DNA of 64,000 nt, taken from the NCBI GenBank assembly GCA_964019155.1, contig OZ025240.1, positions 43,896,746 through 43,960,745 of the forward strand, read 5' to 3'. This document shows, in pieces, positions 40,498 to 50,609 of this stretch. This stretch comes from Osedax fenrisi. Taxonomy: Eukaryota > Annelida > Polychaeta > Sabellida > Siboglinidae. The notes beneath the pieces were generated by a model that saw only the letters and a program-made list of their open reading frames with translations, had not been told where the DNA came from and made no database searches. Numbering within the stretch: the first letter of the stretch is position 1; the number at the start of each line of letters is the position of its first letter. Made by a program: the position numbers and the translations under genes.

Positions 40498-40582
40498 TTA
40501 ACCTTTAACCTTTAACCTTCGAGGTTAACCACTCCATGTAGTAATAAATACTTATCAGGCGTGGTGTCCCGTAGGACAGAGT

Positions 40583-43420
40583 TTATAGTTGGTCGTAGGC
40601 AATTTTAAATAGGTACGTTTTTAATGCCCTTTTAAAACTGTTTGTGCATCGTTGTTCACGTAGAGACGGTGGTAGCTTATTCCATAGCGTAGGTGCAGCG
40701 CAGGAGAAGGCACGTAGTCCGTGATTTCGGTTGTGATAGGGGGTTTTCAGTAGGTTAGTTACTGCAGGTCTGGCGCTTCGTGGAATGGTTTTTGTTTCTA
40801 TGCAGTTTGCCAAGTAAAGTGGGGAGTTATGGTGATATGAATTATGCGTAAGTAAAAGTATTTTATATTTTACCCTGAAACGAAAAGGGAGCCAGTGTAA
40901 TTGTTTCATCAGATTAGATATGGAGTCATTTGATCTTCTGGGTAGGTTGAAAATTACTCTAACGGCACTTCGTTGAAGCATGTGTGGTTTGCGGGTAGAT
41001 ACGTCAGGCAGAAAGATCAGTAATGCGTTGCAGTAATCAATTATAGGGAGTACAGTGGAACGAACGAGTGTAGTGCAGGTTTCAGTAGTTAGTAAAGAAC
41101 GAATTTTTTTTATGTTATATAGATTGAAGTTTGCAGCTTTGACTTGTTTATTAATATAATCCTCGAAACTAAAAAGAGGGTCAAAGACGGTGCCAAGGTT
41201 GCGTATGGGGTTGAGGCAGTGTAATGGATTATCTAAGATATTAATTTGCATAGGTAATGTTTGTCTTATGTTCTTGTTATACCCTATCAGTAGTGCTTCG
41301 GTTTTGGATTTATTAATGCATAGGGAATTATTTCTAAGCCATTTTGATATTTCATCAATGCATCGGTTTAGTGAGGTAAGCTGGTTTGGTAAATCGCGGG
41401 GGGAGTCACAAGTGGTATATAATTGTATGTCGTCTGCGTACATGTGGTAGGATATGGCGTGATTTTTGCAGATTGTTGAAATGGGGTCGATAAATATAAT
41501 GAAAAGTAAAGGTCCTAGCACCGAACCTTGAGGCACGCCGTATTTAAGTGGATGCGGTTTGGAGATGTGCTGGTTGGTTTTTACGCAGTAAGATCTATCG
41601 GATATGAAGGATTTAATCCAGTTAAGAGCAAGTCCGGTAATGCCAATATATTCAAGTCGAGTGATGAGTTTACCATGATGCAAAGTGTCGAACGCAGCTG
41701 ACATATCAAGTAGGGTCAGTAGAGTGATTTTGTCACTATCCAGAGAGACAAGAATGTCGTTAGATATGAGAGTTAACGCTGTTTCAGTGCTCTTCCCATG
41801 TAGATAAGCGCTTTGGTGATCGTTTAGGATGGAGTGGGTCGTGATAAACATATTTAGTTGTTTGGCTACAATTTTCTCGAGAATTTTCGATAGGAGTGGG
41901 AGTTGCGATATTGGTCGGTAGTTAGCCAGAGAATCGGGGTCAAGTGTAGGTTTCTTTAAGATGGGGGTGATAAAGGCCTGTTTCAGTGTGAGAGGTACAA
42001 AGCCAGTTGCAAAAGATTGGGATATGGCAAAGTGAATATAGTTAATTAAGTGAGGTGATATTCTACGAAAGACTTCAAAAGGTATTGGGTCGTTAGGAGA
42101 TGATTTCTTGGAAGATTTAAGTAGGCTGGATAGGTCAGAAATTGTAGGGGGTAAAAACTGGTCAAAATTGGGGATTGATGAACCGTTCGGAAGTTGGTTG
42201 TAGGATGGACTGGTAATAGGTAGTGTGCTGATCAAATTAGAGACTTTGTTTTCAAAGAAACTGGCAAAAATTTCAGGTAGGTCGGTGTCAGGTAGGTCAG
42301 GTAGTTTATTAACAACACTGCGGCCAAGAAGGGAGTTGGTGATTTTGAACATTTCCTTAGATGAGAGGTCAGTATTGGATAATAATTTTAAATAGTAGGA
42401 ACGTTTAGTGTAACGAATCTTGTTAGTATAGATGTTACGAGCTTTCGTGTAGTTATTTTTGTTTAGAGTATTATTAAACTTGGACATGGTATGTTCGAGA
42501 TTGCGTAGAAAGCGTTTATAAATTCGCAGTTCAGCTGTGAACCAGGGAGATGTAGGGTGATCGGGGATGCTGATAGTTTTCATCGGTGATAGGGTGTTAA
42601 TCATTTCCACAAGGCAGTTATTAAGTGTGTCAAAGTCAGGGGTGGGTGAGTGTGAGTTTAGTACTAGAGTCGTAAAGTGGTCGACAAATGAATCAGTACC
42701 AACAGTACTAGTTGGCCGAAAAGTAATCATTTTCCGAGGTCTGGGCGGTGGTCGTTTTGTCATAAGATTGAAATTAATGGCATAGTGATCAGTGATAAGC
42801 GTGGATTTATTGGGTTTTGAAATGAAAAGTGGCTTTTGTGACTTGGTAATGACGAGATCAAGGGTGTTTCCTTGATTATGCGTACTGAAATCGCAGTGTT
42901 GTATGAGGGAGTAGGAGTCTAGTGTTTCAAAGAAAGTAGTGGTGTCGTGGTTATTATTGTTGACGTGAATGTTGAAGTCACCCACAATAATGGTGTTGTC
43001 GGTGTGAATATCAGAAATGAATTCTGAGAACTCGTTGATGAAGGGGGAGATGTGATAGGATGGGGATCTGTAGATGACCATAATGTCAAAGTGGGTCGAA
43101 TCACTGGAGAAGCAGTAGTGTAGAAATTCACCGGAACTGTGAGATTCGGTGTGGTGGTGTTGTTTAGTAAGTTTGATGAATTTCTTGAGAATTAGTGCTA
43201 CCCCACCTCCACGGCCTTTGCCACTGGCAGAGGATGATCTTGGTGTATGGTAAAAGTTGAAGGAGTTTATTTCCAGCTGGGATATGAGGGCCCGGTCGTC
43301 TTTTTGGAGCCATGTTTCGGTGATGGCGAGGATATCGATGGAGTTAGTGTCAACGAAGTCGTTAATCATGTCGATTTTATTAGATAGCGATCGGGCATTT
43401 ATTAGGGTCATGCGCGGCAT
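40583..43420 (-). CDS. LINE ORF2: APE-type endonuclease and reverse transcriptase, about 945 aa
   Basis: The protein nicks target DNA and copies the LINE RNA in place. The N-terminal third is an APE-type endonuclease: N-A-R-S-L, I-T-E-T-W-L, V-I-Y-R-S-P, V-G-D-F-N-I-H and T-D-H-Y-A-I. The RT follows, with N-Y-R-P-I-S, L-L-D-M-S-A-A-F-D-T, G-V-P-Q-G-S-V-L-G-P-L-L and the active site Y-A-D-D. The C-terminus has the family L-W-N-K-L-P-P-S-L-R and ends with TAA at 40583. The frame is open upstream to a GTG at 43444, but the first ATG is at 43420, 38 nt after the ORF1 stop. Reinitiation or another coupling is therefore likely. Confidence 0.93.
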   Translation of the reverse strand: MPRMTLINARSLSNKIDMINDFVDTNSIDILAITETWLQKDDRALISQLEINSFNFYHTPRSSSASGKGRGGGVALILKKFIKLTKQHHHTESHSSGEFLHYCFSSDSTHFDIMVIYRSPSYHISPFINEFSEFISDIHTDNTIIVGDFNIHVNNNNHDTTTFFETLDSYSLIQHCDFSTHNQGNTLDLVITKSQKPLFISKPNKSTLITDHYAINFNLMTKRPPPRPRKMITFRPTSTVGTDSFVDHFTTLVLNSHSPTPDFDTLNNCLVEMINTLSPMKTISIPDHPTSPWFTAELRIYKRFLRNLEHTMSKFNNTLNKNNYTKARNIYTNKIRYTKRSYYLKLLSNTDLSSKEMFKITNSLLGRSVVNKLPDLPDTDLPEIFASFFENKVSNLISTLPITSPSYNQLPNGSSIPNFDQFLPPTISDLSSLLKSSKKSSPNDPIPFEVFRRISPHLINYIHFAISQSFATGFVPLTLKQAFITPILKKPTLDPDSLANYRPISQLPLLSKILEKIVAKQLNMFITTHSILNDHQSAYLHGKSTETALTLISNDILVSLDSDKITLLTLLDMSAAFDTLHHGKLITRLEYIGITGLALNWIKSFISDRSYCVKTNQHISKPHPLKYGVPQGSVLGPLLFIIFIDPISTICKNHAISYHMYADDIQLYTTCDSPRDLPNQLTSLNRCIDEISKWLRNNSLCINKSKTEALLIGYNKNIRQTLPMQINILDNPLHCLNPIRNLGTVFDPLFSFEDYINKQVKAANFNLYNIKKIRSLLTTETCTTLVRSTVLPIIDYCNALLIFLPDVSTRKPHMLQRSAVRVIFNLPRRSNDSISNLMKQLHWLPFRFRVKYKILLLTHNSYHHNSPLYLANCIETKTIPRSARPAVTNLLKTPYHNRNHGLRAFSCAAPTLWNKLPPSLREQRCTNSFKRALKTYLFKIAYDQL

Positions 43421-43458
43421 ATGAGATGGCGTTGGTGTGTTCACAGGTGGTAGTGTGA

Positions 43459-44304
43459 TTAGGGTGTTACTTTGAGTTTTAGGATATGAAGGTTTTTTGA
43501 GGGTGATCCTCGTACGCAGTGACGTATAGATATGTCGGCATTGGCATCATTTAGTGACCTCGCTTCTTTATATTTAGCGTTCAGTTCGGCAAGTTGGTCT
43601 GGGTTGTAGTCGTCAGAGAAACGTAGGGACATATGGTCGGAGTCTTTTAGGAGTCTAAGATTGTCCTGGACAGTTTGCTTATCCGCGAGTGATTTATAGG
43701 TAATTTTTACAAGTCTACGACTCACTGGAAATTTAGTATTAGTATGTCCTAGTTTAGTGTATTTAGTTGGTATGGGGCAGTGAAGAGTGTCTTTGAATAG
43801 CAAAGCTATGTAGTCATCAAGGTTGGCATCGTCAGCAATGCCGCGTACAATGTGATTTAGGTCACGGCGCGAAATGTCAAAAGCTCTAAGAGACTGTTTA
43901 GTAAGTGCTAGGTCGATGGTATTTTTAATCAGTGCAGTAGGTTCAGTTGGTTCAGATTGGGTGGTGGTAGCGTCACATACCTTAGTAACTATAGCAGAAA
44001 GATCGTCAGTTTTTTGGAGGATTTTTGCGTATGTCATTTTTTGAGATGAGTTTACTTCGTTGATGGGTTCAGATAGAGCTTCGACTGCGGATAGTATGTT
44101 GTCCAGTTTGATCCCAATCGATAGGGGTGTTGCTGTACAGTTGTTGCAGAACCATCTCGCTCCACGCTTTTCGAAATTAGAAAGAAGTTTAGTAAAAGAT
44201 ACAGGAAGTTTGTGGCAATTTGCACAAAACCAGTTTCCACAGCAGTCACAGGATAGAACTTCCTTGTCCGTTGGTGAATCACATGAACTACACTTAGTAG
44301 ACAT
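43459..44304 (-). CDS. LINE ORF1: PHD-finger protein, about 281 aa
   Basis: The first ATG is at 44304 (the frame is open two codons further, to a TTG). Residues about 5-55 form a Cys/His zinc finger of PHD type: C-X2-C, C-X-C-C, W-F-C-A-N-C-H, then W-F-C-N-N-C. PHD fingers are known in ORF1 proteins of some CR1-group LINEs. The rest has a possible coiled region (about 65-110) and a basic C-terminus with S-R-R-L-V-K-I-T, which could bind RNA. It ends TAA 38 nt before the ORF2 ATG. Confidence 0.88.
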   Translation of the reverse strand: MSTKCSSCDSPTDKEVLSCDCCGNWFCANCHKLPVSFTKLLSNFEKRGARWFCNNCTATPLSIGIKLDNILSAVEALSEPINEVNSSQKMTYAKILQKTDDLSAIVTKVCDATTTQSEPTEPTALIKNTIDLALTKQSLRAFDISRRDLNHIVRGIADDANLDDYIALLFKDTLHCPIPTKYTKLGHTNTKFPVSRRLVKITYKSLADKQTVQDNLRLLKDSDHMSLRFSDDYNPDQLAELNAKYKEARSLNDANADISIRHCVRGSPSKNLHILKLKVTP

Positions 44305-44350
44305 TTCCAATTAATCTAAACTATAATAAGATAATTCTAAACTAACTAAA

Positions 44351-44763
44351 AAAGTAGTTTTATAAGAGACAAATATTTAAATTGTTTGTTGTTGTTTACC
44401 AAAGATCATAATGTGACATATATAATATGTTTATTTACATCCAGATAATAGTAATACTGTTGTATAACATTGTAGAATGTTGGTAGTTTATTACTTAATA
44501 TGGGTCCGGGCTGTAATAGTTGATAAAATGTCGATTTATCTCTTAAATTCATGTTAAATATTTATAATTACAATAATATTTATTAAAGTATTTAAAAAAT
44601 AAAATATTGCGCATGACAGGTATACAAAATAAACACAGGGAGAATTGGGATTGACTGATTGCTTACACTTATTTTTATTTCACCCATAGCACACTCAATA
44701 CTTAATTTAAAAATCTAAAACTTTTTTTCCATCATTATTTTACTATATACTATATATATTTTG
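44351..44763. other. AT-rich sequence between the LINE 5' end and the right inverted end
   Basis: No coding signal. It may include the LINE 5' UTR/promoter or remains of the enclosing element. Confidence 0.4.
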
Positions 44764-44822
44764 TGAGGAAGGTAAAACTGATATTCTGGTCACAAAACGC
44801 TCCACCTCCACCGACGCACAAC

Positions 44823-45453
44823 TCTTTATGTTCCGCAGAACGTGCGATTGCATATTCGGCGGACCACTACACACGCTATCGGAAGAGGTTCGCGCCAACT
44901 ACGCGCTAGTTTGGCTCGGTCCAAAGGGTAAATCTATCACAGCTATCAAGAAGGAGGACAAGACCCCCCTATATACACTATGGTCAGCCATTAGTGAGCA
45001 CATCATCCCGAAGATAATCCACCGTATGATCAGAGACAAGCGGTACACTATAACACGAGAACACGACGAATCAATGCACGAGTTCATCATGCGGTGCACT
45101 CGTCACATCAACCTATGCAAATACACGGACAGCGAAGAACAACTTATTGACCAAATAATCTTCGGCGTACACGACGACTATAGGTATACCTACGCCGCAC
45201 TCTCATGGAGAACAACTCACTGAATCTCAACAAATGCAAACAGATGTGTATGGAACACGAAACGCTGTTATCCAATCGAAATAACATATGGCAGATAGAC
45301 AACATAGATACAATGTCACACGCCAATACCATAGAAAAGAGACAAGAACCCATGTCCTACGATGTCCAGATAGGAAATAGAATCATACGAAGAGCACACC
45401 ACCACATACGAAAAGCATACACACCCCCTTACATACTCCACCCCCAAACCTGA
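44823..45453 (+). pseudogene. gag of the LTR element, main part
   Basis: The frame F-R-R-T-C-D-C-I-F-G-G-P-L-H runs through a capsid-like region with Y-A-L-V-W-L-G-P-K-G and I-S-E-H-I-I-P-K-I, and stops at TGA at 45221-45223. Homology seems to continue in the next frame (about 45205-45453, L-N-L-N-K-C-K-Q-M-C). This implies one frameshift near 45210, or a programmed shift. There is no zinc knuckle. Confidence 0.78.
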
Positions 45454-45454
45454 T

Positions 45455-45753
45455 ATGTCTATATCTAACCACGCACCCATCACGTCTAATACCCCTCTTC
45501 CCACAGTACCCACACTACCCGCAAACCTGCCGTTATCCGCACCACCCCCACTTCCCTTGGCACCCCCACTACCCGCAACCCTGCTGCAATCCGCACCACC
45601 CCCACTACCCGCAATCCCGCCGCAATCCGTACCATCCCCACTTCCCACAACACCCCCACCACTCCCCGATCCTAACCTCCCACACGTTACAGGTGTCGTT
45701 GTAACCACACGGTCCGGACGAATCTCACGTAAGCCGCAACGCCTAGACATCTG
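45455..45753 (+). pseudogene. Proline-rich region and C-terminal tail of pol
   Basis: About 99 codons, with degenerate proline repeats (A-P-P-P-L-P units of about 36 nt, 45520-45670) and then T-R-S-G-R-I-S-R-K-P, ending TGA. The same R-S-G-R-I-S-x-K-P ends the first Gypsy element at about 3758-3782. This is therefore the end of pol, and the rest of pol has been deleted. Confidence 0.72.
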
Positions 45754-45829
45754 ATGGGATTCTCCACACAAGCTCGCCACACCCCATCCCTGTTCCCACC
45801 ATCCCATTTCTCATATGGAGAAGAGATGA

Positions 45830-45831
45830 TG

Positions 45832-45865
<34 letters not shown>

Positions 45866-46101
45866 CATATATATTGTCTTATTATTATTATACGCATATT
45901 ACTATCACTCGCCATATAAGGAGCGACGTACATCATACGCGCGCCGCGCGCCTAGCGCACGCTCGCGAATTCCTGCATGATCGTCATGCACGACCGCCTC
46001 GCGTGCTAGACACGTTGCTATATAAAGCAGCCGATAGCCACATGTTAGGCACTTCTATACTAAATAAATATACATAAGCCTTGACGCTTTATTTCTTAAC
46101 A
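45830..46101 (+). repeat. 3' LTR of the gag-only element
   Basis: TGTTATATA to CTTAACA, nearly identical to the 5' LTR over the non-microsatellite part; I count only a handful of substitutions, which suggests a fairly recent insertion. It is followed by the target duplication GAAGT. Confidence 0.9.
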
Positions 46102-47810
46102 GAAGTGATACTGAAAAATTGGATAGATGAACAGAATATTGCAAAGATTTATATAACTACCCAATAAAAACCGACCGAGTCAAAGTAGAAACAGATAATA
46201 GCCGTCTAGATGATGAACATCCACTACGAATACTGAAGTCAGAAGTGATCCACGCCATAAAAAGTCTAAAAAATGGCAAGTCACCAGGAATTGACAATGA
46301 ACCAAGCGAGCTATTAAAAGGAGGAGGTGAAGCATTAAACGATATAATTACAAAGCTTTGTCAGAAATTATTGTCCACCAACCAGTGGCCAGATTTATGG
46401 TCAACCTCTCTAATTATCCCTATTCCAAAGAAAGGAGATCTCAAAAAATGCTCAAACTATCGTTCTATAAGTCTTATCAGCCATATATGGCTATATGTAT
46501 ACAAGCAAAATTCTCCTGAGAATTATCTTGAACAGATTAATTCCACAAGCTGAAGATATTCTATCGTAAGAACAAGCCGGTTTTAGAAAAAAATCGAAGC
46601 ACAACTGAACAAATTCTTAAATGCAGACTAATAATGGAAAAACACATCGATCAACAACGTCAAGTTTATCATAATTTCATTGACTACAAGAAAGCCTTTG
46701 ATAGAGTATGGCATGAGAGTTTATGGCACGTGATGTCTTATTTTGGAATAGGCAATGATATAATTCAATGTATTAAATAACTCTATATTTCTTCTAAAAG
46801 CAGCGTACTGCTAAATAATAATATTGGAACAAAGTTGAATACAACAGTATACTGTAGGTGTGAGGCAAGGGTGCTTATTATCGCCTGTTCTGTTCAATAT
46901 ATTCCTGGAAAAAATAATGCTGGACTCTGTAACAAACCAACTATCTAGTATATCTATAGATAAATCTATAGATAAATAACCGCAGACGATATTGATCTTA
47001 TAGCAGGTTCCGAAAGTTAACTACAAAATATAACTGATGCACTAGAAAAAACATCGATAGCATATGGCATGGAAATTAATCATGATAAATGCAAAATTAT
47101 TGTCAATGGAGAAGGTCCAACACCAATGATTTATATGTACGATAAACAGATTGAAAATGTGGAACATTTTAAATACCTCGGAGCAATGCTTACGAATTCC
47201 GGCAACTCAAAAATTGAAATTCGTATAAGATTAGCTACGGCAATTTCAGCACTAGTAAAACTGGAAAAGATCTGGCGTAGCGGAGAAATCGAATTCAAAC
47301 TTAAATTTAGATTATACAATTCATTAGTTCTGTCAACATTGCTTTATGGCTGTGAAACATGGACTCTGCTAGAAGAATCAAAGAAGAAGAGCAGAGGTGT
47401 TGAGTCAAAAGCTCACAGGCGTCTCTTCTATATAAGCTATAAAGAAAGAAATACGAATATATTGGTCAATAATTTTATAAATAAAAAAGTCGGCTATGTA
47501 CCTCTTTTTGATATAACCATGCGAAGGAAAATGACAAAATTAGGACATATAATTCGACACGATTCAATGTCCAAAAGAATTCTTCAAGGATATGTCGAAA
47601 GTAATAGAAAAAGAGGAAGACCAAAGAAAAATTGGTTAAATGATATTTTTGAATACTCTAATCTCTCTCTTCAGCAACTTTTAGTTATTGCAAAAGATCG
47701 TTATAAATGGAAAAAGTTAATAAAAACATTGCCATGTTATCCCCATATGATGCCTACGTCACGGGACTAGTGATAATATATATAGACCTAAGTGATAATA
47801 TCATAGTATA
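46102..47810 (+). mobile_element. Decayed LINE interrupted by the LTR element
   Basis: RT homology covers L-K-N-G-K-S-P-G-I-D-N (46266), I-P-I-P-K-K-G-D and Y-R-S-I-S-L (46420), D-Y-K-K-A-F-D-R-V-W (46683), G-V-R-Q-G-C-L-L-S-P (frameshifted, 46860), A-D-D (46986), and the C-terminal K-R-G-R-P-K-K-N-W (47611). Several TAA stops and indels lie between 46550 and 47060. The C-terminal 234 codons are intact. It resembles the endonuclease-RT elements often grouped with RTE-like LINEs; the clade is not fixed. The 5' part continues at 38836-38917 across the LTR insertion. Confidence 0.85.
47069..47770 (+). pseudogene. C-terminal domain of the decayed LINE RT
   Basis: 234 open codons. Y-L-G-A-M-L-T, L-L-Y-G-C-E-T-W and R-K-M-T-K-L-G-H are the familiar thumb and C-terminal motifs, ending with the R-G-R-P-K-K-N-W basic block and TAG. 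Upstream frames are broken. Confidence 0.85.
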
Positions 47811-48369
47811 TTAAAATAAAGTAAATATTAAAAAAAAATATTACTTTATTTTTCAACATTAATTTACGATTTTTTATGATAACTGATGTTAGCCTAACAT
47901 TGTGAGGTACTAAAACATTAATATCTTTTTATTATTGAATATTTTTTGATAAAATCTTCTGCATTGAAAATATATTTATATATAGATTAAAAACAATAAA
48001 ATGAAATTTATATATTTATAAAAATAAAATATATATGACATTATTTAGAATATTATCTAATAATTTATAATTATATATGATATATATAGATATATTATTA
48101 TAAATTTATAAACTACTTGTAGGCTATAAACTACCTATATATTTATATAGAATTTGTTTTATTGCATATAAAGCCGTATTTATTAGCTATATATAGAAAA
48201 AAAATAGGTCATTAGCTACTATAGATAAGAAATTAAACCATATTACATAATAATACTCTATGCCTATTTATCCTATCTTTTAACATTGTGAATTCTATTA
48301 TTTCTATATTTATCGGAAACGTCGCACGCCCCCTTAAGTCATATACATTTTACATAAAGTCTCTCTCTA
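47811..48369. other. AT-rich sequence
   Basis: No coding signal. CGTCGCACGCCCCCTTAAG at 48329-48347 looks like one end of a TTAA-type element, but I found no partner end. Confidence 0.5.
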
Positions 48370-49185
48370 GAGGAAAGTAACCGAATACGGACAGTGCCCG
48401 AATACGGACACTCTCGGTATCTCAGAAACCATAAATCCTACAAAAAAATGTTTAATTAATAAAATATTCATAATCAACGATTATAAATTTATCAAAAAAA
48501 AATTCAACTTAAAACCTCTTCAAGTATATATAAATGTATTAATATAAAAAATAACAATATATTATTAAAAACTAAAGCATCCTAAAAATTGTATTTTTAA
48601 TTTCTATATTTTTTATCAAATCTTCATTAAGTTATAAGCATATATCTAGATGTCATATAAGTTCCTAATACGGACACTCTAAATGTCTTAATACGGACAC
48701 CCTATAACCAATCAACGCACAGCTTATGAACTATTCTGATTTTTATAAAAATCGCGTGCGTTATAATAGTAATACTACCAATAAAGCTAATTCTAAAAAA
48801 TTATTATTAAGACACTTAAATTGTATTATTAATTAAAAAATAATAAAAATAAATAAAATATTAACTAATTAAATTACAATATATTTTTCATAAAATTAAT
48901 TATAAATAACGTAATTGTAATTTGTCTGATTGATTCATCAATAATATATAGTTTATCTAGTGGTATATAGGGTGTCCGTATTATAACATAGGGTGTCCGT
49001 ATTCGGACATGGGTACCGAATACGGACACCCCAGTTATATATGGAATTAAAAGATTAAATACAATTTTAAAATTACAATAATATCTATAATCATATAATA
49101 TGAATATATTGTAATTTTTGAATACAAATGAGTCATAAAAAGTTAAGACCATTTATTGTTAAAGTGTCCTTATTAGGTTACTCTC

Positions 49186-49188
<3 letters not shown>
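48370..49188. mobile_element. GTGTCCGTATT-motif DNA element, copy A
   Basis: The ends are GAGGAAAGTAACCGAATACG and, in complement, GGGGAGAGTAACCTAATAAG, with TA just outside both. About eight copies of xxTAATACGGACAC or its complement are spread through the element in pairs. It matches copy B (59522-60470) over its length in opposite orientation. There is no transposase frame. The right end abuts a 59-bp (TA)n tract. Confidence 0.85.

Positions 49189-49247
<59 letters not shown>
49189..49247. repeat. (TA)n microsatellite
   Basis: Uninterrupted TA dinucleotides directly at the right end of the preceding element. Confidence 0.95.
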
Positions 49248-49249
<2 letters not shown>

Positions 49250-49254
<5 letters not shown>

Positions 49255-50609
49255 CTATAGTATATAAAATGTATGTACAATTTATACAAGGTATAGGAAA
49301 TATTGTCAAAGATATAAAATACGTTGGCATTATTACGGAACATATTGAACTTCCCATAGGTTATAACTTCCCCTGCACTTCCCCTATATACAATTGCGGT
49401 ATTAAAATAATCCATACAATTTAAAATAGATCATACAAAATTAGTAAATATTAATAATCTATTTTTAAAATTTTATTTTTCTTTTACATATTATTATTAA
49501 TTATTAATATTCCATAGATTTCAGAAATTCTAACACAAATATAAAATAAAATATATTCAACCAAATGTAAAAGAAAATATAAATAATAAATATGAAGAAA
49601 TTGGAATAATTCCAAATGATTTAAATGACAATGAACCAACTCGTAATTTAAAAAAAAATCATATCCTAAAAATCAATTTAATAATTAATTAAGATCATTT
49701 TAATATTGCTGGTTCGCTAAATATGCTTAGCTAGAATACTCAGTTGAAATTTATCTTTTTACTCTCCATGTAAATTAAAATCTGACAATTCCCCAGTTAC
49801 ATTGTTTAATATTGGATTTAGAAAATAGAAAAATGCGATGGAAAAAATAGAGGTTTCCAAAAGAATGATCAAAATATCACATTGATGCACATCTTATTTC
49901 TTATAAAACGTATTAAGAATAATAGCTCATTAATATCAACAATAAATAATTATACTGTTAACATAAATACTTGTTATTTGGAATCATTAATTTATTTAAT
50001 TAGATTTATGTATATAACGAATTATCATTTAAAGGATATCTTGAAATTGACGAATCACTAAATCTCGGTTTATTTATAAATATGTTTAAATACAAATACA
50101 ATACAAAAAGACGAAAAACTTAAATATATTAGTTCGTTGATACCCAAGAATGTAAAATATACTTTACCGAAAATTCAGAATGAACTATTGATATGTTAGA
50201 TAAAGTTTTTAAAAATAAGTTAATAACTTCTATACACTATATTTATGTTAATTTATTATCTGTGGTTAGGAACTTTTCCTACGCGTATTTCTTCATCCAT
50301 GGATGCATCATGATTTTGTCCTCCTCCCATTTAAACAAACCATAACTACTCATATCCATAACATATATTCTGATCCTAATCTTATATGTAGGTAAAAATA
50401 CCTAAATGCCGTCCTATCTCTCTACTCCCCTATTTTAGTAAAACCGTGCGTAAAATCAGCACATTTATGTCCAATAAATATTTTCCATTATATCCTTCAG
50501 AGATAAGTCAGAAGAGATCAATACCGAAACTTTCCTAAATGGAGTACCCTATTACAAGATTATCCGGCAACTTGACGGAAATATTGTAACTTTAAATTCA
50601 TTTTCTATC
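49250..50609. other. AT-rich intergenic sequence
   Basis: No gene or complete repeat recognised. ACTTGACGGAAATATTGTAA (about 50568) is similar to a stretch at about 38476, without visible ends. Confidence 0.5.

Larger units (their letters stand above)
40498..44350 (-). mobile_element. Intact two-ORF LINE of the CR1/L2 group
   Basis: Both ORFs are open over their full length on the minus strand: ORF1 with a PHD-type zinc finger, ORF2 with endonuclease and RT. Only about 40 bp of 5' sequence before ORF1 is assigned; the true 5' end is uncertain. The 3' end has a short tandem of AAAGGTT units (about 40500-40520) after a GGTTAACC stem, a microsatellite-type tail as in CR1-group elements and not poly(A). 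The D-M-S-A-A-F-D-T motif in RT leans towards L2. It is the only LINE here with no visible disabling change. Confidence 0.9.
39263..44822. mobile_element. Segment with imperfect inverted ends inserted in gag, containing an L2-type LINE
   Basis: The left end GTTGTGCGTAAGGTGGAG and the right end, in complement GTTGTGCGTCGGTGGAGG, begin inverted repeats of about 53-58 bp at roughly 75% identity, ending with a shared GTTTTACC and CCTC. The segment interrupts gag, so it entered after, or independently of, LTR integration. I find no clean target duplication and no transposase, so the superfamily is open. It encloses the minus-strand LINE and a four-copy tandem array. Confidence 0.6.
38913..46106 (+). 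mobile_element. Gag-only LTR retrotransposon with 5-bp target duplication, carrying nested insertions
   Basis: Two LTRs (38918-39185 and 45830-46101) are flanked by the same 5 bp, GAAGT (38913-38917 and 46102-46106). TGGTGACAGCG directly after the 5' LTR is the tRNA primer-binding site, and a purine-rich tract (about 45816-45829) precedes the 3' LTR. Without the nested segment (39263-44822) the internal region is only about 1.1 kb. It holds gag and the last codons of pol, but no protease, RT or integrase. It would need proteins from a partner element. Confidence 0.9.

Noticed and set aside
45316..45807. 163-codon glycine-rich frame on the minus strand
   Set aside because: It is the antisense shadow of the proline-rich tail of the LTR element; its GGG-rich composition mirrors the CCC repeats.
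48329..48347. Right end of a fifth TTAA element
   Set aside because: CGTCGCACGCCCCCTTAAG looks like an end, but no matching left end was found upstream.
38470..50600. Shared CGGAAATATWGTAACTTTAA at about 38481 and 50573 as a repeat family
   Set aside because: The match is short, without ends or a third clear copy; the stretch at 20990 shares only CCGGAAATATTAT.
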